A stretch of 9,786 bases of DNA from the NCBI GenBank assembly GCA_030040755.1, contig JASHTC010000141.1:1-9786 (forward strand). The letters are read 5' to 3'. A program made the translations under genes and the position numbers. The notes below the pieces were generated by a model. The model was not told the DNA's origin. It worked only from the letters and a program-made list of their open reading frames with translations, and searched no databases. This DNA is from Thermoplasmata archaeon. GTDB lineage: Archaea > Thermoplasmatota > Thermoplasmata > Lutacidiplasmatales > UBA184. Of the stretch, positions 1 to 7,402 are shown piece after piece. Numbering within the stretch: position 1 is the stretch's first letter; each line of letters starts with the position of its first letter.

Positions 1-1
1 C

Positions 2-853
2 CTTGGCTCGGGCAACCACTTCCTCGAGGTCCAGGCGGTCGACAAGGTGCTCGAGCCTTCGTTCGCCGAGGCGATGGGGCTCGCGCCGAACCGGGTGGTC
101 GTGATGCTGCACACCGGCTCGCGCGGCCTGGGCCACCAGGTCGCGACCGACTTCATCGCCCGGATGGACCGCCGGCTCGCGGAGGAGGGGAAGTCGCTGG
201 TCGACCGACAGCTCTCGTGCGCGCCGATCGACTCCGACGACGGGGCCCGATACCTCGGCGCGATGGCGGCCGGTGCCAACTTCGCGTGGGCGAACCGGCA
301 GGCGATCACCCACGCGGTCCGCCGCGCCTTCACGGCCGTCTTCCAGCGCTCCGAGGAGGAGCTCGACCTCTCGGTCGTCTACGACATCGCGCACAACATG
401 GCCAAGGTGGAGACGCACCGGGTCGACGGGGGTTCGAAGCCCCTGCTCGTCCACCGCAAGGGCGCGACCCGCGCGTTTCCGGCCGGGCGGGACGAGGTGC
501 CGGCGGCCTACCGGCGCTTCGGGCAGCCGGTCCTGATCCCGGGCGACATGGGGACCGCGAGCTACGTCCTCGCGGGGCTTCCCACCTCCCTGGAGCGCTC
601 CTTCGGCTCCTCCTGCCACGGGGCCGGTCGCCGCCTCAGCCGCCACGCCGCCGTGCGGGCGTTCCGCTTCGAGGACGTGACCCGGGAGCTCCGGAGCCGG
701 GGGATCGTCGTCCGTTCGGCCTCGCGGGAGGGGGTCACCGAGGAAGCGCCCGGTGCCTACAAGGACGTCGAAGAAGTGGTCCGGGTCGCCGAGGGCGCCG
801 GACTCACCCAGCGCGTCGCGCGTCTCGTTCCGCTCGGCGTCGTCAAGGGGTAG
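2..853 (+). CDS. rtcB: RNA-splicing ligase RtcB, C-terminal part (5' end outside window)
   Basis: The frame is open from the window edge, so the gene starts upstream; the GTG at 47 is an internal valine codon, not the start. RtcB joins RNA 2',3'-cyclic phosphate or 3'-phosphate ends to 5'-OH ends using GTP and Mn2+, chiefly in archaeal tRNA splicing and RNA repair. Visible motifs, numbered from the first codon in the window, are LGSGNHFLE (His6), HTGSRGLGH (His37), YDIAHNMAKVE (His131), HRKGATRAFPAG and GSSCHGAGRR (His206). Their spacings match the metal ligands and the guanylylated histidine of Pyrococcus RtcB (His203, His234, His329, His404) to within one residue. The cysteine ligand lies before the window. 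The ending, AYKDVEEVVRVAEGAG followed by VARLVPLGVVKG, is typical of the family, so the C-terminus is complete. The last 11 bases overlap the convergent sedolisin gene. Confidence 0.97.
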   Translation, partial: LGSGNHFLEVQAVDKVLEPSFAEAMGLAPNRVVVMLHTGSRGLGHQVATDFIARMDRRLAEEGKSLVDRQLSCAPIDSDDGARYLGAMAAGANFAWANRQAITHAVRRAFTAVFQRSEEELDLSVVYDIAHNMAKVETHRVDGGSKPLLVHRKGATRAFPAGRDEVPAAYRRFGQPVLIPGDMGTASYVLAGLPTSLERSFGSSCHGAGRRLSRHAAVRAFRFEDVTRELRSRGIVVRSASREGVTEEAPGAYKDVEEVVRVAEGAGLTQRVARLVPLGVVKG

Positions 854-3800
854 GGGTCGGCGGCGGAGAGGGAGGCCGGCGCCGCCGCGCATAGACGATG
901 ACCCCGACCCCCCCCAGGACGAGCCCGAGCGCCGCCGCTCGGAGGTAGAGGAGCCAGGGACTCCCCGCGGCCGTCGGGCCCGACCCTCCCACGTGGACGA
1001 CGACCGTCCAGTTCTCGCGCGCGGTGTCCCCTTGCGCGTCGGTGACGGCGAGCGTCAGGTTGTACCGGAGGACGCTGGCGGAGCCGGCGGGCGAGCCGAC
1101 CGAGTAGGTGGTCGTGCTCACCCAGGACTCGGACCGCGAGACCACGGTGCCGTTCGACCCGCCGTTGCCGAACGACCAGAGGTAATAGTACGGCGCACCC
1201 GCTCCTCCCGAGGCGGAGGCGTTCAGGGTGACGTTCAGCGGGGCCGCCCCCTCCAGCGGCGACACGGAGGCCCGGATCGCCGGAGGCGAGGCCGCGTGGA
1301 CCGCGACCCCGAACGGGAGGGTCGCGGTGTCGTTCCACGAGTCGTTCGCGGCCAGGGTGACCGCGTACTCTCCCGGCGTACCGTACTGGTGAGCGACCGT
1401 CCGCGCGGTCGACGAGTTTCCGTCCCCAAAGCTCCAGGAGAGGTGGGTCGTACCGGGGCCGCTGGTCGTCGCGGTGCCGGTCCAGGTGAGGGGCGCGACG
1501 CCGGAGCCGGGTCCCGTCCCCGCCCGCACCCCGAGCGCGTCGGCCCGCGGGATGAACCCACCGGACTGGACCGCGAGGAAGGAGGGGTCGAGGACCGGGA
1601 AGGTGAGCTGCTCGTGCGAGAACGGCCAGGTCACGTTGAGCCAGAACTCCCGCGCCGAGACCTCCCCGGAGGCGGGGGCGTAGACGGTCGCCGCCGTCAC
1701 CGCCTCCGGAGCGGAATCGCCGGAACCGAGGGACCAATTGAAGAGGACCGGCGCGAGGGTCCCTCCCGCCACCCCGGGGGTAGAGGGGAGTTCGGCGGAG
1801 AAGCGCACGGTCGTCCCCGCCACGACATGGACCGCCGGCTGGATCGTGGCCGATGCGAGGTACCCGCTCCCGTCCCCGGCCGGGAGCACGTCGATGAGGA
1901 ACCCTTCGCTCGCGTTCCCGTTCCCGGAGTCCTCGGCGTCGCCGGTGGCGAAGTAGGTGCCCGCGGCCGTGTACGTGTGCGACACCGTCGCCCCGGCCGC
2001 CGAGGTGCCGTCGCCGAACTCCCACTGGGTACGGGACGCGTTCGCCTGGTAGCCGCCGGAGACCGACGCGTTGAAGGTCACGGTGAGCGGGGCGTCGCCC
2101 CAGGGGGTCGTCGTCCCGAAGGTGCCGGTCAGCGGAGGGGCGACCGTGACGTTGGTCTCGTTCGACGCCCGGGTGCCCGACGAGTTGGTCGCCTGGAGGG
2201 TGACGGAGTAGGTGCCCGGGCTCCGGAAGATCGTGCAGCCGCAGGCGCCGACGTAGGGGTCGCTCGAGGAGAGGAGCACGGTCGGCGCTCCGACGCCCTC
2301 GCCGCCGGAGACGGTGAAGAGGGACGGATAGTCCGCGGGCGCGTCGCGCACGCCGGGGGTGGAATCGGCGGTCACCTGGAACGGGGCGACCTGCGTGCGG
2401 CAGACCGGCGCCTCCCCACCTCCGACGGAGATCGGGACCAGGGCGCTGGTTCCTCCATCCTGCGGGACCGCGGAGTCGTTGACGACCACGTCCGCGCAGT
2501 ACCCCCCCGCGACGGCGAACGAGTGGGTCGTGGTGTTCGATGGCGACCCGCTCAGGAAGGTTCCGTCGCCGAAGGTGAAGAGGTAGGAATACGGAGCCGT
2601 CCCCCCGGTCACGCTCGCGTTGAACCGAACGCTCTCCCCGGCGGCGGGGGTGCTGTCGGAGACCGTCAGGACGACCCGGAGCGAGGCCCCGCCCACGACG
2701 ACCTCGAGGGGTGCCGAGGCGCTGACGTTTCCGGAGGAGTCGGCGACGTAGGCGACGGCGGCGTAGGTCCCGTCCGTCAGGTAGACGTGCGAGACACTGC
2801 CGTTCGAGACGAGCGCGGCCGTCCCGTCTCCGAACGAGACGCCCTCGAGCGGGTAGTCGCCCGAGCCCCCGGTCGGGATCGGGAAGAAGCTGACCTGAAG
2901 GGGGGCGGTGCCCTGCGACGGCGACGCCGCGAGGCCGACCTGGAGCGACGAGGTCGACGGAGGGGACCGGGTGAGGGCCGGCACCAGGGCGCCGACGATC
3001 GGGCCCCCGAGGCCGGTCACCGGGTCCCACCCCGGGCCCGCCGCGTAGGCCCCGTTGTTCCCGGTGGTGATGTCGTGGAAATCGGAGGCGTAGCTCGGGC
3101 TCCGCAGGAGGGCGTAGAGCTGGGGGTTGAGGAACCCGAGGGGCCCCCCGGCGTACTGGTCCGCCAGGGACGCCACTCCGGCCCACAGGGGCGTCGCGAC
3201 GCTCGTCCCGAGGACCCCGGAAGCATCGCCTCCCACGACGACCTCCACCGGGGTCCCCGCGTCGTCGGCGACGTCCGGGTCGCCGCGCAGGTCCGGCGAC
3301 GCCGGAACCCCGGTCCCGCTCTGCCACCACGGCCGCGGGGACGGGGCGAAGCCGCCTCCGGACCCGCCCTGGTTCTCGCACCCCGGGCTGACGGCCCCGC
3401 TCGCGTTGCCCGACCAGGCGGTCTCGCCCTCCCACGTCCCTCCGGCGCCGACGCTCAGGGTGGTCCCACCGACCCCGGTCACGAACGGGTCGGAGGAAGG
3501 GTAGTTCGTGGAGACTCCGCTCGTGCCGTCCGCCGACCCGCAGTCCCCGGCGGCCGAGAATACCGTGATCCCCTCGAGCGAGGCCGCGGCGAGCACCGGT
3601 CCGAGGACCTCGTACGACCCGTCGGTCGACGCGTTGCACGCCGAGGTGCACGGGCCGGCGTAGGCGTTGTAGACCCCGACATCCGGCTCGCCCCAGCTGA
3701 GCGAGAGGACGTTCACCCGAGCGCCGGCGACCAGCCAGTTGACCGCGGTGTAGAGCCCGGCGTTCGAGTCGGTCGCGAACGTCATCGCGAGGGAGGCGCC

Positions 3801-4808
3801 CGGGGCGGCGGCGTGGGCCCACTCGAGGTCGAGCGCCTCCTCGAGGCCCCAGCCGGTGTGGGTCGAGTTCAGGTCGGTCGAGGTCGGGACCGGATAGTCG
3901 AAACTGACCGCGGGGGCCGGGAGGAGGAAGGTCGAGTCGAACTTGGCGAGGTCCGAGGCGAGTTCCGTCTGCGGCTCGGCCCCGTCGTAGACGTCCACGA
4001 CCCCGATGGTCGTCCCGCTCCCGTTGGTGCCGTTGTCGAGGAGCCCGGCCGCATCGTAGGCGGCCCATACCTCGCAGGGGGAGAGCCCGCTCGAGCCGCC
4101 GGTGCACGAGGCCGAGGGGCTCGCTCCCGCCGAACCCGCCAGAGCGGCCGCCGGCTCGGCGAGCGGGACCGGCACGCTGACGTTCCCGAGGCCGACGGCG
4201 CCGGTCCAGGGGATGCCCGCGGGCAGGGTCGCCGGGGTCGGGTGGCTGACGAAGAGGCGCCCGGAGGCGCTCCGGTATTCCTGGAAGGACGTCCCGAACG
4301 CCGACCCCACCCCGGACGCCGGCCCGGTGACCGAGAGGAGCGAGCCGCCCGGGAGGGGTTGCGCGGAGAGCCCGAAGCCGGCGAAGTACTGCTCGGCCTC
4401 GGCCACCGCCGCGGGCGCGGGCCCGTAGCGGGCGGCGACCTCGGAGGGGGAGAGGAAGTGATGGTAGAGGCCGGAGCCGACCGTGTACTCGGCGGCCGTC
4501 TCCGCCTCGAGGCCGGTCGGGTCCTGGGAGGCGAGACCGACCACCACGTTCATCGAGGTAGAGGGAGGCACCGGCCCCACCCAGGTGTTGCTCGCCCCCG
4601 GAGCGAAGGCGGGGGCCACCGTGACCGGGCCGCCGCCGGAGGGGGACGGGAGGGGGGCCCCGGGGTCGGTCGGCGCCCCCGCGTTCCTCGAGGAGGCGAG
4701 GGTGGGGGCGGTCGCGAGCGCCAGGGCGAGAACCGTCAGGACGGCGGCGACGACCGGCCCGAGCGGAACCTTCGGCCGCCTCACGGCCGGAATGACGAGG
4801 TCGCTCAC
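843..4808 (-). CDS. Secreted pro-sedolisin (S53 serine-carboxyl peptidase) with PKD-type repeats and C-terminal membrane anchor
   Basis: 1321 codons from the GTG at 4808. Residues 16-38 form a signal/TM segment. Residues about 75-210 resemble a Pro-kumamolisin activation domain, and 245-612 the S53 catalytic domain. Catalytic residues are Glu323 and Asp327 (LEEALDLEW), oxyanion Asp422 (SAAGDCGS) and Ser536 (LGTSVATPLWAG). The calcium site is HDI at 578-580 plus GPGWDP at 591-596. Seven PKD-like beta domains follow (about 622-706, 709-795, 808-889, 893-974, 984-1080, 1091-1170, 1178-1272), four with FGDG-type motifs at 659, 746, 931 and 1127. A TM helix (1285-1307) and an ARRRR tail suggest membrane anchoring with the protease outside. 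S53 enzymes are usually acid-active endopeptidases that remove their own propeptide, so external protein digestion is likely. Ten cysteines and many N-X-S/T sequons fit export. Start uncertain: GTG 4784 gives a more standard signal peptide (MRRPKVPLG...). Confidence 0.95.
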   Translation of the reverse strand: MSDLVIPAVRRPKVPLGPVVAAVLTVLALALATAPTLASSRNAGAPTDPGAPLPSPSGGGPVTVAPAFAPGASNTWVGPVPPSTSMNVVVGLASQDPTGLEAETAAEYTVGSGLYHHFLSPSEVAARYGPAPAAVAEAEQYFAGFGLSAQPLPGGSLLSVTGPASGVGSAFGTSFQEYRSASGRLFVSHPTPATLPAGIPWTGAVGLGNVSVPVPLAEPAAALAGSAGASPSASCTGGSSGLSPCEVWAAYDAAGLLDNGTNGSGTTIGVVDVYDGAEPQTELASDLAKFDSTFLLPAPAVSFDYPVPTSTDLNSTHTGWGLEEALDLEWAHAAAPGASLAMTFATDSNAGLYTAVNWLVAGARVNVLSLSWGEPDVGVYNAYAGPCTSACNASTDGSYEVLGPVLAAASLEGITVFSAAGDCGSADGTSGVSTNYPSSDPFVTGVGGTTLSVGAGGTWEGETAWSGNASGAVSPGCENQGGSGGGFAPSPRPWWQSGTGVPASPDLRGDPDVADDAGTPVEVVVGGDASGVLGTSVATPLWAGVASLADQYAGGPLGFLNPQLYALLRSPSYASDFHDITTGNNGAYAAGPGWDPVTGLGGPIVGALVPALTRSPPSTSSLQVGLAASPSQGTAPLQVSFFPIPTGGSGDYPLEGVSFGDGTAALVSNGSVSHVYLTDGTYAAVAYVADSSGNVSASAPLEVVVGGASLRVVLTVSDSTPAAGESVRFNASVTGGTAPYSYLFTFGDGTFLSGSPSNTTTHSFAVAGGYCADVVVNDSAVPQDGGTSALVPISVGGGEAPVCRTQVAPFQVTADSTPGVRDAPADYPSLFTVSGGEGVGAPTVLLSSSDPYVGACGCTIFRSPGTYSVTLQATNSSGTRASNETNVTVAPPLTGTFGTTTPWGDAPLTVTFNASVSGGYQANASRTQWEFGDGTSAAGATVSHTYTAAGTYFATGDAEDSGNGNASEGFLIDVLPAGDGSGYLASATIQPAVHVVAGTTVRFSAELPSTPGVAGGTLAPVLFNWSLGSGDSAPEAVTAATVYAPASGEVSAREFWLNVTWPFSHEQLTFPVLDPSFLAVQSGGFIPRADALGVRAGTGPGSGVAPLTWTGTATTSGPGTTHLSWSFGDGNSSTARTVAHQYGTPGEYAVTLAANDSWNDTATLPFGVAVHAASPPAIRASVSPLEGAAPLNVTLNASASGGAGAPYYYLWSFGNGGSNGTVVSRSESWVSTTTYSVGSPAGSASVLRYNLTLAVTDAQGDTARENWTVVVHVGGSGPTAAGSPWLLYLRAAALGLVLGGVGVIVYARRRRPPSPPPTPTP

Positions 4809-4880
4809 GATAAGTCTGCGCCCCGCGCGCGTCCTCGCGTCTGAAACGGGTATAAACACCCCCCGACCTGAGGAGCTCAG
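4809..4880. promoter_or_regulatory. Divergent promoter region between sedolisin and site-2 protease genes
   Basis: This 72-bp gap separates two divergent genes and is AT-richer than its surroundings. On the + strand a GAAA element (4843-4846) is followed by GTATAAAC (4850-4857), matching an archaeal BRE/TATA arrangement. The box centre is about 27 bases before the GTG at 4881, which predicts a leaderless or nearly leaderless protease mRNA. Read on the - strand, the same box is GTTTATAC, which would start transcription near 4827 and give a leader of about 19 bases before GTG 4808. A second - strand candidate, ACTTATC (4815-4809), lies about 28 bases before GTG 4784. The positions are read directly from the sequence; promoter function is inferred. 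Confidence 0.6.
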
Positions 4881-6227
4881 GTGGCCGTGAATCCGTACCT
4901 CGGCTACGAGATCGCCGCCGGGGTGGTCCTGGTCTACATCGCCGCCGTGGTCCTGCTGTACCGCGGGAAGTACATCGGGCAGGACCGGGCGATCTCTCTC
5001 CTCGGCCCGGCGCTCATGATCAAGACCCGGAAGGGGCGGGAGGCGCTCGACCGGTGGGGTCGCTTCAAGCGGTTCTGGACCGCGGTGGGCGACCTCGGGA
5101 TCGTGATCGCGGTCGTCTCGATGGCCACGATCCTCCTCCTGCTCCTGTTCGACGCCTGGGCCGCCCTCCACGTCGGGCCGAGCGCGGCCCCCTCGGTCCA
5201 GGAGGCGATCGGGCTCCCCGGCATCAACCCGTTCATCCCGATCGGCTACGGGATCGTCGCCCTCGTGGTCGGGGTCGTCCTCCACGAGCTGAGCCACGGG
5301 GTCATCGCCCGCTCCCAGGGGATCGGGGTGAAGAGCCTGGGCATCCTCTGGTGCGTCGTTCCCGTCGGGGCGTTCGTCGAGCAGGACGACGCCGACATGA
5401 CCGCCGCGTCCCGACGGAAGCGCGACCGGGTCGCGGCGGCCGGCATCCTCGCGAACTTCGCGATCGCGATCGTCTTCTTCCTCGCCCTCTCCCTCCTGGT
5501 CTCGACCTCGGTCGCCCCGAACGCCAACGGCGTGGGGATCTCGTCCGTCTCGGCCGGCTCGCCCGCGGCCCAGCTCGGCCTCGTCCCCGGCGACATCCTG
5601 ATCGAGGTCAACGGGACCGCGCTCACCTCGGTGGGGCTCTTCGAGTCGACGCTGGCGAACACGACGCCCGGGGAGAACGTCTCGGTCGCCTACTATTCCG
5701 CGGCGTTAGGTCGGACGGTCGTGGTCCCCAGCGTGACGCTCGCGACCAACCCCACGGTCTCCACCCGCGGCTTCCTCGGGGTCGGGCCGGCGTTCCTGAC
5801 CCCACCGGCCCTGAAGCAGACCCTCGTCTGGCCGCTGGGGAGCCCGAACGGGCCGCTGACCGGTGCGGTCGACTGGCTCGTCCTTCCCCTCGCGGGGCTC
5901 GAGCCGCTCGCCGGCTCCTCCCTCCAGTTCTTCCATCTGACCGGTCCCCTCGCCGGGGTCAACCCGACCGCCTTCTGGGTCTCGGTGAACATCCTCTACT
6001 GGATCGCCTGGATGAGCCTCCTCCTCGGCCTGTCGAACGCGCTCCCGCTGGTCCCGCTGGACGGGGGTCTCCTGTTCCGGGACTTCGCGGCCTCGCTGGC
6101 CGCCCGCTTCCGCCGGACGTGGTCGGAGGCGCGTCTCGACGAGTTCGGGGGCAAGGCAGCGGTCGCCTCCTCGCTCGTGGTCCTCCTGTTACTGGTATGG
6201 CAGTTCGTCGTTCCGCGGCTCCTCTAG
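4881..6227 (+). CDS. Intramembrane site-2 type zinc metalloprotease (M50) with PDZ domain
   Basis: 448 aa. The protein looks like a polytopic membrane protease that cuts substrates within the bilayer, usually after a first extracytoplasmic cut (regulated intramembrane proteolysis). Hydrophobic segments lie near residues 10-27, 72-95, 121-142, 184-207, 365-397 and 426-446. The zinc site is HELSH (135-139) with the third ligand in LDGG (Asp394), preceded by NALPLVPL; GILANF (189-193) is another conserved S2P element. Residues about 215-290 form a PDZ domain (SAGSPAAQLGLVPGDILIEVNG). The GTG at 4881 is chosen because it lies about 27 bases after the TATA box; GTG 4887 in the same frame is possible. 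AGGAG (4871-4875) precedes 4881 by 5 bases but would be untranscribed if the mRNA is leaderless. The 3' end overlaps priL by 31 bp, implying co-transcription. The physiological substrate is unknown. Confidence 0.95.
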   Translation: MAVNPYLGYEIAAGVVLVYIAAVVLLYRGKYIGQDRAISLLGPALMIKTRKGREALDRWGRFKRFWTAVGDLGIVIAVVSMATILLLLLFDAWAALHVGPSAAPSVQEAIGLPGINPFIPIGYGIVALVVGVVLHELSHGVIARSQGIGVKSLGILWCVVPVGAFVEQDDADMTAASRRKRDRVAAAGILANFAIAIVFFLALSLLVSTSVAPNANGVGISSVSAGSPAAQLGLVPGDILIEVNGTALTSVGLFESTLANTTPGENVSVAYYSAALGRTVVVPSVTLATNPTVSTRGFLGVGPAFLTPPALKQTLVWPLGSPNGPLTGAVDWLVLPLAGLEPLAGSSLQFFHLTGPLAGVNPTAFWVSVNILYWIAWMSLLLGLSNALPLVPLDGGLLFRDFAASLAARFRRTWSEARLDEFGGKAAVASSLVVLLLLVWQFVVPRLL

Positions 6228-7402
6228 ATAGTGCCTCCCTGTACGCGGAGTACCCGTTCCTGCCGGGGGCGGAGTCGCTGCTCCGGGACCCGAGCTGGAC
6301 CGTGCGCAGCCTCTTCGAGGACCGGAGGTACGACCCGGCCCGGGGGCTGGGCCGGGCCCGGATCCTGGCGGCGGCCGACGACCCACGCGCCGTGAACGAG
6401 GTCGCCGAGTTCGCCGACGCGAGCCCGGAGGTCCGGTACCTGTCGTTCGTGTTCGCCCGCGTGACCCTCGCCTGCGCGCCGTCCCTCGCCGGGCTCCGGC
6501 GCTGGGCGGTCGCGGAGTCGAAGCGGAGCTCGGCCCGGCTGGAGCGCCTCTCGGGGGCCGAGCAGGAGGAGGAGATCCTTGCCGTCTCCGCCAAGATGCA
6601 GGTCGGGATGTCCCCCGGGCCGGGGGGGGTCGCCGTCCCCCTGGTCGAGTACCTCCGCCTGGCCGCGCCGATCCGGGAAGCCGACTTCCGCCTCGTCCGG
6701 CAGGACGTGCGCCGCGGCGAGGTCGAGGTCCGCTCCGCTCGGGCGGCCCGCCTGCTCGAGGAGGCGATCCGACGGCGGCTCGCCGAGCCGCTCCCGTTGA
6801 ACGAGGACGTCGTCCGGTTCGTTCGGGAGCGGGAGTCGGAACTGTTCGCCCAGCTCGCCGCGCGGATGCCGCTCCCGACGGCCCGGACGGGGGTGTCGGG
6901 CGGAGCGCTCCGGGCCGACCGGTTCCCCCCGTGCATCCGCAAGATGCGCCGCACCCTGCAGCAGGGAGAGAACCTCTCCCACGCCGGACGGTTCGCCCTC
7001 GCCGCGTTCCTCCACCGGGCGGGGGCGGACCCGGAGACGATCGTGGACGCCTACCGGGGGGCCCCGGATTTCGACGAGTCGATCACGCGCTACCAGGTCG
7101 AGCACATCACGCAGCACGACGGCGGCGCGGGATACACCCCCCCCGAGTGCGAGACCCTCCGCAGCCACGGGCTCTGCGCCCGCGAGGGCGACCCGACCGC
7201 CGCCGAACCGGCGGACCGGGTCCCCGACCCGCTCTGCTTCGAGGAGCGTCTCCACCACCCCCTCCAGTACTACCAGATCCGAGGCGGGACGGTGGTCGAG
7301 CGGGGCGAGGAGGCCCGCGGGTCCCGAGAGGTCAACCGCCCGGCGGAAGCGCCCGGTACACCCGGACCGCCCGGACGATCGCGGTCCACTGGCCGGCGAT
7401 GA
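6197..7402 (+). CDS. priL: DNA primase large subunit PriL (iron-sulfur)
   Basis: 401 aa. PriL pairs with the catalytic PriS to make RNA/DNA primers in archaeal replication; its C-terminal 4Fe-4S domain is needed for primer initiation. The N-terminus has the expected YAEYPFLPGAESLL (16-29). The C-terminal domain holds four spaced cysteines: Cys246 (PPCIRKM), Cys318 (PPEC), Cys327 (HGLC) and Cys347 (DPLCF), with NLSHAGRFALAAFLHRAG (259-276) between the first two, which is diagnostic of the family. The ATG at 6197 is the only suitable start in frame near the conserved N-terminus. It lies inside the site-2 protease gene and has no Shine-Dalgarno sequence, so translation is probably coupled. After residue about 363 the protein ends in a Pro/Arg/Gly-rich tail whose last 23 codons overlap the convergent lipid synthase gene. 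priS is not in the window. Confidence 0.95.
   Translation: MAVRRSAAPLDSASLYAEYPFLPGAESLLRDPSWTVRSLFEDRRYDPARGLGRARILAAADDPRAVNEVAEFADASPEVRYLSFVFARVTLACAPSLAGLRRWAVAESKRSSARLERLSGAEQEEEILAVSAKMQVGMSPGPGGVAVPLVEYLRLAAPIREADFRLVRQDVRRGEVEVRSARAARLLEEAIRRRLAEPLPLNEDVVRFVRERESELFAQLAARMPLPTARTGVSGGALRADRFPPCIRKMRRTLQQGENLSHAGRFALAAFLHRAGADPETIVDAYRGAPDFDESITRYQVEHITQHDGGAGYTPPECETLRSHGLCAREGDPTAAEPADRVPDPLCFEERLHHPLQYYQIRGGTVVERGEEARGSREVNRPAEAPGTPGPPGRSRSTGRR

Noticed and set aside
753..4844. A 1363-codon open frame antisense to the sedolisin gene, and a 1116-codon frame (757-4107, - strand) in another register
   Set aside because: Both are extremely rich in Arg, Gly, Pro and Asp with no domains or signal. 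They are stop-free because of the high GC content, and the sedolisin frame explains the region.
4871..4875. AGGAG as the ribosome binding site of the site-2 protease
   Set aside because: With the TATA box at about 4853, transcription should begin near 4880, leaving this motif outside the mRNA. It is kept only as an alternative if the transcript starts earlier.
4809..5297. Extension of the sedolisin frame upstream of 4808 to 5297
   Set aside because: The extension is hydrophilic Asp/Arg/Glu-rich, runs through the divergent promoter and lies antisense to the site-2 protease. The signal segment follows 4808.
5054..6196. Extension of the priL frame upstream to 5054
   Set aside because: The extension is Arg/Pro/Gly shadow sequence of the site-2 protease gene. 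PriL homology begins just after the ATG at 6197.
6621..7144. Long G or C runs in priL (G8 near 6621-6628, C8 at 7137-7144) as possible frameshift sites
   Set aside because: The PriL motifs continue in one frame across both runs, so no frameshift is needed or indicated.
6224..7258. A 344-codon - strand frame antisense to priL
   Set aside because: It has shadow composition and no recognisable motifs, while priL shows all four Fe-S cysteines in the + frame.
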